A stretch of DNA of 64,000 nucleotides from Schistosoma mansoni (Eukaryota > Platyhelminthes > Trematoda > Strigeidida > Schistosomatidae). The stretch covers positions 1 through 64,000 of the forward strand of contig NW_017386105.1 of NCBI RefSeq assembly GCF_000237925.1. Reading direction: 5' to 3'. The position numbers and the translations under genes were made by a program. The notes below the pieces were generated by a model that saw nothing but the letters and a program-made list of their open reading frames with translations, was not told the origin of the DNA and ran no database searches. Below are positions 57,427 through 64,000 of the stretch, piece by piece. How positions within the stretch are numbered: the first letter of the stretch is position 1; every line of letters begins with the position of its first letter.

Positions 57427-60005
57427 GCGATAAATAATATACAAAGGGATTAATAATTACCATTGCAATTCGTTGAGTTATTCAACTTATATTCTTCCTG
57501 ATATATCTTGATTGACGTAGACTGACAACTTCGTTGTGTTACACCGACATTCTTAACTTGACACCAGAAAATACATACCAAATATGTATATTAAAAGAAA
57601 TAAAATACCATGTGGTATAATATACAGCATAGAACTTGTTTTTTATTCGAGTTATCTGTCAGCAAAAAATTAATGTGAAGTCCACCATCAAACGGCTCAT
57701 ACACGTGGCATTGGTGGTCAGCAGTCATTAAAAGTTATCTGTCTTGTCTAAGCATACAAATCGGAAATAGCAGTTCGTTTAAATAGTTCATGGGTTTACA
57801 GAACAGGAATGGTTCGTTACAGTGCCTAGATAGTGTCCACTTGTATTAATCTAATAACTTGTTATCGGATGGTCATTCAATTCTTTGAAGCTGAAATGCA
57901 AAACTAAGATCACAGTACAAACATTCAGTCACTGTAAACAGAAGCCCAGTTCCGTGTAAACTTATCGCAAAAAGAAACATGCTAGTCATCTCTGTAGTAC
58001 AGATAAGGGATTCATTTAAATCCTGAATAAGGAAATCTACCAAAAATCCGGTCAGTAAGCCGGGTTTTGTTTTAAAGGAGATCTGAATGCAAGAAATCAT
58101 ATTCACCTCGTTTAATGACCAGTGAATATTTTACCGGTTCAGTGTAACTGATTAGCCTGGGGATAGTTTCTATCGAAAGGGATACCAGCTAAAGACTTCA
58201 GAGTTCATGGGAAGGACCAAAATTATATTCAACAGGCCAAAAAGGAGATTAGTGTGCCCAGTCATGTGAGCGTGATAGTCCCATAAATTTATAGGTACTG
58301 ACCATTCCTGATCTTGGTGAATTCGAGTAAACAATTCGACTTTTTACCAGTTGTATACGACGAAGTAATTTGTCTGTCTTTTGTGTTATTTCACAGACCT
58401 TACAAGAGATCGAATATCTATGTAGTTTAGGTGTGCATGGATCACCAATGAAAATTCAACAGGACCATTCATTCACACCACTTTTGTAGGGATCAAACAC
58501 TGCTTATTACTTATGAATTTTTGGGACTTGAAATATCAATGGAACTTCTTTAGTACGAGAGTAAATTTAACATGAATAGATTGACCGAACAACTGGTACG
58601 CGACAACACTTCAGAGACAATAGTCGTAAGCAAGCAAGAAAAGCGATGAGACCTTCTAACAGTCAGTAATATGCAGCGTAGGAAGTGACACATGTGCATC
58701 GATTTAAGTTGTCACAACACTACTAAAATTAGATTATCACGACAAATCCCAAAGTAGTGGCAGTGGTATCATTAGCAGTAAAGATCAGGTATAAAAAGGA
58801 AATACTGTAAAAGAGAGTTTCAGGTCTCAGTATCAAGTGGAAGACAAAGAGTCGATGCATCCGGGTCACTTACAAACGGTCCTAAGCTATGTCATTCAAC
58901 GTATCTAACCACCAGTTAAAGTATTCGAGCGAACCTGAACAAGATAATCTACGCCTACCTATACGGCTCAATCTAAAGGTCAATGGTTCCACGAACTTAT
59001 ACCACCTCACGGTTTGCTGAATCCTAACAAAACTTTTGTTTCATAACGGAAGAAATCCATAAACATGATGCATATAGTATTGTACCCCAGTGGCACTGTG
59101 AAGGGAATTATATCCAAATATGAAAGACCACACTATGACAGCCTCAACTGATTCGAATCAATCCAGACATCTCTTCTCTAGTACTTTGAATTATCTATAT
59201 AGTAAGGCATACTTCGTCAACAAAGTGGCGACATTGCCGCTTATTGGGTTTATAATATTGTGAAGTAGTGAAATCTATTAACGATTACAAAACAGATTAA
59301 AATCCCAGCAGAAGTGATATTAAAAGCGTAAGCTATTGATTAGATTATTCTTAATTGAATATTTTTATATGCACTGGAAAAATATCAAATATGGAATGAT
59401 CCAAGCCATTTCATATTGAATACATATATGTGAGTAAGAGTTTGTAATCTCCCGTTATTTTTTTATGCAGGAATGAATTTGATCAGTATGTGTATCCTAA
59501 GACAACTATCTTGATACTTCCATTTAATCATAACTTTCAATGAATTAGCGTTTTGTTTGACAAGTCTCAAATAGAACTAAATTAGCATTCTGTATTCCAC
59601 TGACAGCCATAAGCCAGTCTAAGTAAATTTACATTTCAAGTATACGATCAATATAACATGACTGTGAATTATTTGTGAGACAACAAGCAGTTACTTAAAA
59701 ATCCTATTCAAAACCATAAAACAGTTAGAAAGGTTGGATTCCTGACAGTCATTTCACATCCAATCCTGATATTTAGATCTTTAGTACTACTTCAGCATTA
59801 ATTAGCTGATAACTTCATGAATAAACAAAAAACTGAAAAAAATATGGACAATAAATGTAAATATCAATATTAAGATTCGAATTGATTGTTTCAAATATAT
59901 TGAGCATTAGTTAGAATTTTACTGATAAAATAATACATTTGTGCTATCACAATAGATAGACTTTTAATTTCTGACGTTTCGCAACTTGGTTGAATTTGTT
60001 TCTTC
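57427..60005. other. Intergenic, no gene recognised
   Basis: AT-rich, stops in every frame, no repeat family named. Confidence 0.55.
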
Positions 60006-60078
60006 AGGGTGAAGATACGACTAGTATTCTGATTTTACAACCTGCTATCAGTAGCACCTTCTATATTCGAAGCTTTCC

Positions 60079-60245
60079 TATGATAATTAGAAGTATTTGA
60101 ATTGTAGTATAAACTAGTAATCCCCGGAATAACGCAATGTAATCAAGAAGTATTAGATGAGCCCGAACGAATGTATTGTATTTGGAATTCAAAATTACAA
60201 CAGTCATCAATACGAAGAAGTCATTGATTTATTTAAACATCACAT
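60079..60245 (-). repeat. 3' LTR of the gag-only element
   Basis: 167 nt, from ATGTGATGTTT to AATTATCATA on the minus strand. Confidence 0.85.
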
Positions 60246-60354
60246 CCGCCACAGCTCGAATTGGAGTGTAAGTGTCTGTAATCGATTGCTCGTCTTCTTC
60301 TTAAGTTCATCTTACATCTGTCCGACGGTGTATTGGATGTAGACTCTGTATTAT

Positions 60355-61983
60355 CTAGAATGCACTCATTAGTATTAGAATTAACAACCGAAATTGGAAC
60401 AGACTCACCTGGGTTCTGGAATTGTATACAATCAGCATGCCGGCTTTGTAGTGAAACCATTGATATTTAGAATTTGCATCATGGACTTTCCAACAATATC
60501 CTCCCCCACGAAATAATGTTGGGTCCTTACTTCGCAATGTTTTAGCCAATATGACGTTCCCAATTTGCATTATCTTCTCAAATCTTACGCATCGACTACT
60601 GCATGTGAGTATTTGGGAATAAACACTGATATATGATTTGAGGTATTCCATCATGTGACTTTGACTTGAATAAAAATCATGATACATATACTTTTTGTTA
60701 TTCATATTAGAATATACAGATGGATATGCATTGATATATGTAATTAACACATGTGGTTTAACTAGGCTTGATTTACCTGCGAAACAATCGAATAGAAAAC
60801 ATTCATCTGCCTCATATTCATTAGGATAATCTTGAAATTGATTTGGATTCTCTGTCTGTGCAAACTTCACATCTGGGCAAACTGGTTCTCTGGTTGCTTC
60901 GGGAAATTTTGCTTTCCCATCTGATTCATCGTACCACTGACTAGGGATTCTACTCGAAACACATTGTTCGTGAGAATATGCAACATCTGATACGAGAACA
61001 TCGGAAATGTGACTAGAGTTCGACTCATTAGGAACATATTTGTCACATTCATTAGGAATATCATTAGAGATAAATTGATTGTGAGGACCACTGACACTTG
61101 ATATGATATCAGAATTCGATTCTTCTGAAATATTTTCCTCAGATTGATTAAGAGTTTCATTAGGTAATGGATCATCAGGGAATTCAACATCTACCATGAC
61201 TGAATTTGGTTTTTGATCGTGATTTGACTCATTTAACATTCTATTCTCAGAGTTGTAAGAAATTCCATCAGAAGTATGTGAATTATTACGACAAACCATA
61301 TCTGGTACAGTAGCATGAGAAATCCGATAAGTTTGTCGACTAAAAAATTTTGTCTCACAATGATTCTGAGTTTCATTTAACTCTGGACTGCTATGTGACG
61401 TTATACCACTTCTGAATAAAGATAACTGATCATTAGAAGCATCCATCTTAGCATTACTTTCAGCGAAATGAACCATGGTATTACAAACTGACTGAATGTG
61501 TCCAGTTATACCACATTTAAAGCATTTAGAATTACGAAATATACATGAATTACATGGGTGAAACTTGCCGCAGAACATGCATTTACTAAACTCGTGCTCA
61601 TCATCATGGACTGTTTCACAACTCAATGAAGTATTATCTGAATAACTTTCATTACGCATCGAACTGCGACGACTTATTAAAGTGGAATTCCTGAAGTTCT
61701 GGAGAGTCATTTTATCGGATTTTTCTCTCTTACCGCATCCGGAATTTGTATACTTTATATGATCCAACAGTAGTTGCTTGAGAGTTGCATAGGGGAGTGA
61801 AATCGGTTTGTCTGGAAGTGCCAAAATCTTTATAAGGCTGTATGCTTCTTTCCCGATGAATGTAAGGAAATGGGCCACAATATTAAAATCCTCATCATCT
61901 TCCTTGGTCATAGCCCAGATTTCGAACCTTTCCATGTACTCCTCAAAAGCATTAAAACCTGAATTTATATCCAGCCGTTCCAT
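60355..61983 (-). CDS. Gag-like protein of the compact LTR element
   Basis: A single 542-codon frame starting right after the primer-type site. Residues about 5-85 look like a Gypsy capsid/matrix segment (FEEYMERFEIWAM, VAHFLTFIGKEAYSLIKIL). Zinc fingers follow: CMFCGKFHPCNSC (about 135-147) and CFKCGITGHIQSVC (154-167), the latter C-x2-C-x4-H-x4-C. The middle, about 200-400, is rich in Asn, Glu and Ser with repeated NES/NET units. The end (GNVILAKTLRSKD, GGGYCWKVHDANSKYQW) resembles the tail that follows integrase in Gypsy pol, suggesting descent from a larger element (inference). No enzyme motif is seen. Expected role is particle assembly. Treated as a fossil-type element gene. Confidence 0.72.
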   Translation of the reverse strand: MERLDINSGFNAFEEYMERFEIWAMTKEDDEDFNIVAHFLTFIGKEAYSLIKILALPDKPISLPYATLKQLLLDHIKYTNSGCGKREKSDKMTLQNFRNSTLISRRSSMRNESYSDNTSLSCETVHDDEHEFSKCMFCGKFHPCNSCIFRNSKCFKCGITGHIQSVCNTMVHFAESNAKMDASNDQLSLFRSGITSHSSPELNETQNHCETKFFSRQTYRISHATVPDMVCRNNSHTSDGISYNSENRMLNESNHDQKPNSVMVDVEFPDDPLPNETLNQSEENISEESNSDIISSVSGPHNQFISNDIPNECDKYVPNESNSSHISDVLVSDVAYSHEQCVSSRIPSQWYDESDGKAKFPEATREPVCPDVKFAQTENPNQFQDYPNEYEADECFLFDCFAGKSSLVKPHVLITYINAYPSVYSNMNNKKYMYHDFYSSQSHMMEYLKSYISVYSQILTCSSRCVRFEKIMQIGNVILAKTLRSKDPTLFRGGGYCWKVHDANSKYQWFHYKAGMLIVYNSRTQVSLFQFRLLILILMSAF

Positions 61984-62006
61984 TACAGGCTCAATCGCGA
62001 CGCCAA

Positions 62007-62173
62007 TATGATAATTAGAAGTATTTGAATTGTAGTATAAACTAGTAATCCCAGGAATAACGCAATGTAATCAAGAAGTATTAGATGAGCCCGAACGAAT
62101 GTATTGTATTTGGAATTCAAAATTACAACAGTCATCAATACGAAGAAGTCATTGATTTATTTAAACATCACAT
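62007..62173 (-). repeat. 5' LTR of the gag-only element
   Basis: 167 nt, about one difference from the other LTR. Confidence 0.85.
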
Positions 62174-62439
62174 TTCCCCAACCAATCGAAATCAGAAGTC
62201 AGACGAGAAGAGGTAGGAAAGATATATTTGATACATTATCAATATATCGAGAAGCGTTTAATCTAAGCTGGCTAGTGAACGTAGGAGCAGTGTCCCACGC
62301 TGAGTCGAAACGTGATCTGGTACGGATGCATGACCGAAAGCCTTCAGTTAAACAAGTCCACTTAAATAACGTGGTCAGCATCCAATGTCGAACACTCAGA
62401 AAGCTATTGATTTTGGGGATTTATTTACCGCTACAAGGG

Positions 62440-62984
62440 AAAAAGTAAATTAACAAAATTAGTAATAATGTCATGTAATAAATGTTGCTTAAAATTAAAC
62501 CCCTAAAATAGAGTTCATACAATTAGTGAACATCCATCTGCGTATTCGTGCCGAAAGCGTGAAGAAAAGTTTAAATGTAATAGTGTTTTTAGGAGGTAAT
62601 TCAAGCCAATAGTCCCATTTAGTAAAAAGCGGTCTAAAGGGTAAACAACAATATTATATTCTTCAATCAGATGCCAGGGTCAATAAAGCATAATAAGATA
62701 AGTAAGCATTTGTTTTCACGCGGAAAAAGTAACGGAAGTACCAACTGATTTACAAGTGAAATATCTTTACCAGTGATAGGAATAAACAATAGATATCAAA
62801 TATCAATGTGATCAAATGTACAACACCACACAATAAAGAGATCTGGTATTCAATTGTGGTCATAAGAGTAAATAAATTTACTTGTCACCATATTGTTTAT
62901 GCCGTCTTGATGGAATTTTTTGGACACAAAAGACAACTTTAGATTAGCGACCGAACTCATGAGGAAATAATACATTCAGCCATT
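62440..62984. other. Intergenic, no feature recognised
   Basis: AT-rich; nothing coding. Confidence 0.5.
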
Positions 62985-63414
62985 TGTAGTATCGGTTGTT
63001 ATGTTAAGCCCATATGCCTTATTCTAACTTCTGGACAAGTCAATTCACCTATCCATCATGAGTCATGTTTTCACCTTGTCAATTATTCATTTATTAACCC
63101 CGACCATTTTCATATGAGCGTAGGTGTGTGTACCCTTCTTATCCTATTTACCACATGTCTGTAACTTATTCTTGTCTGACTATAAATATTGATCAACGCT
63201 TGGTAAAAGTGAGTTGGTTTACCCGCCATCTCCAATGCGTGTCATTTTTACTAAACTCGCTGATATTTATTCATGTGCTTGTAACTTTCTGGTCTGCGTC
63301 ATTTACCAATAAAACTGTAGTTGCCGCTTCTCTTTGCCGTCTGATATTACGCACCATTAAGATTTGTATTATAACGGTTATCGAGGTGAACGATTAACGA
63401 AACACGGCACTACA
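62985..63414 (+). repeat. Diverged solo LTR of the 527-bp-LTR family
   Basis: The 3' half follows the LTR at 39322-39848 closely (AATAAAACTGTAGT, GATTTGTATTATAACGGTTA, CACGGCACTACA); the 5' half is shorter and diverged. Flanks CATT and TATT may be a decayed 4-bp duplication. Confidence 0.65.
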
Positions 63415-64000
63415 TATTCAGGTATCTTGCCAATCAATGGTTTAGTTATAAAATGTAGTATTTATCTGCACATTTGTATAGATAATCTTATTATGTAAGT
63501 TCAAGCGTACATATCAGGTTATTTGTATTGTACAAACAATATGCGAATCAACCCTTCACTTCAGTATCACTTTTACTGAGAAATAGTTCATAAGAATGTA
63601 GGTATGTGCTAATAATATTGTAACTATGTGTTTTTTCATGTTTACCTTATAAATATTTCTCATATTCATGTATCCAGTACAAATAAACAACCTTTAAAAA
63701 ATTCTGGTATATTCTTGCATGAAATTCAAACTTATTTTACTGTTGAGAGTATGGATTAGAAATTTCACATTAACTAGTATTGTCACTTTAGCTTCTGAAG
63801 TTCCACTTTTTCATTTGTTTACCCCGTCTCAAGAATGCTGTTTGTTCAAATTATCCTGTAATATGGACGGAGTTTAAAATCATTGACCATGGGGAGTTTA
63901 ATGGTTTGGTACGTTGGTCATCTTTACTTATCTCGGGTGCGTTATTAGTCCCAGTGAGTAGGCTTCTGCCAACATCTCTACAAGAATAAAAAAGCTCTTC
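63415..64000. other. Intergenic, no feature recognised
   Basis: AT-rich; no gene or named repeat seen. Confidence 0.45.

Larger units (their letters stand above)
60079..62173 (-). mobile_element. Compact gag-only LTR retroelement (TR-GAG-like)
   Basis: 2095 nt with two 167-bp LTRs that differ at about one site, flanked by TTCC (60075-60078, 62174-62177). On the minus strand: LTR, a TGGCGTCGCG primer-type site one base after it, a ~20-nt leader, one long ORF, then the 3' LTR. No protease, RT or integrase is recognisable, so it must depend on enzymes from another element. It looks structurally complete as a non-autonomous unit and is young. Gag-only LTR elements (TR-GAGs) are known from plants; I know of none described in flukes. 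Confidence 0.82.
60010..62435 (-). repeat. Boudicca-family solo LTR, split by a nested element
   Basis: The pieces 60010-60078 and 62178-62435 together equal one LTR of the Boudicca-like family (326-bp type) in inverse orientation. The pair is flanked by AGGG on both sides (60006-60009, 62436-62439), a 4-bp target-site duplication. A solo LTR with its own duplication implies LTR-LTR recombination after insertion. The nested element came later. Confidence 0.8.

Overview
The window looks like nuclear DNA of a blood fluke (Schistosoma); I cannot name the species. The evidence is an AT-rich sequence with large repeat-filled introns, one 35-nt intron near the start of a gene, tRNA-headed SINEs carrying hammerhead ribozymes (the Sm-alpha type known from schistosomes), RTE- and CR1-clade LINEs, a Penelope-like remnant, and Ty3/Gypsy elements that include the CsRn1/Boudicca lineage. 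Two 200-N assembly gaps lie at 12221-12420 and 56972-57171.

Only two host genes are supported. The first, on the minus strand, is an adiponectin-receptor-like PAQR protein. Five coding exons (32769-32205, 30884-30704, 23060-22873, 21269-21076, 13746-13627) join in phase to 415 residues and keep all three zinc-binding histidines. Its introns hold a young Mag-like Gypsy element (23403-28252), a Penelope-like remnant (28740-29830) and RTE LINE copies (13850-20707). The second, on the plus strand, is an SPT2-type histone chaperone. Its exons (51567-51626, 51662-53040, 56280-56391) join to 516 residues.

The two genes are divergent, about 18.8 kb apart. The space between them is a nest of transposons. 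It holds a CR1 LINE with an intact PHD-finger ORF1 and a reverse transcriptase (RT) that has lost its catalytic core in frame (33.0-36.8 kb), a tail-to-tail inverted CR1 copy, and solo and fragmentary LTRs. It also holds a Gypsy element with 527-bp LTRs (39322-45258) inserted into a repeat whose unoccupied copy lies inverted at 50.6-51.0 kb, an old Gypsy remnant, and inside that remnant's LTR a Boudicca-like element with identical 326-bp LTRs (46503-50228).

Left of 13 kb the sequence is intergenic, with solo LTRs, SINEs and LINE tails. Right of 56.4 kb it is again intergenic. The most unusual object there is a compact 2.1-kb LTR element with 167-bp LTRs and a single 542-codon Gag-like ORF (60079-62173). 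It sits inside a solo LTR of the Boudicca-like family that has its own target-site duplication. I found no bacterial-type operon, CRISPR array or bona fide tRNA/rRNA gene.
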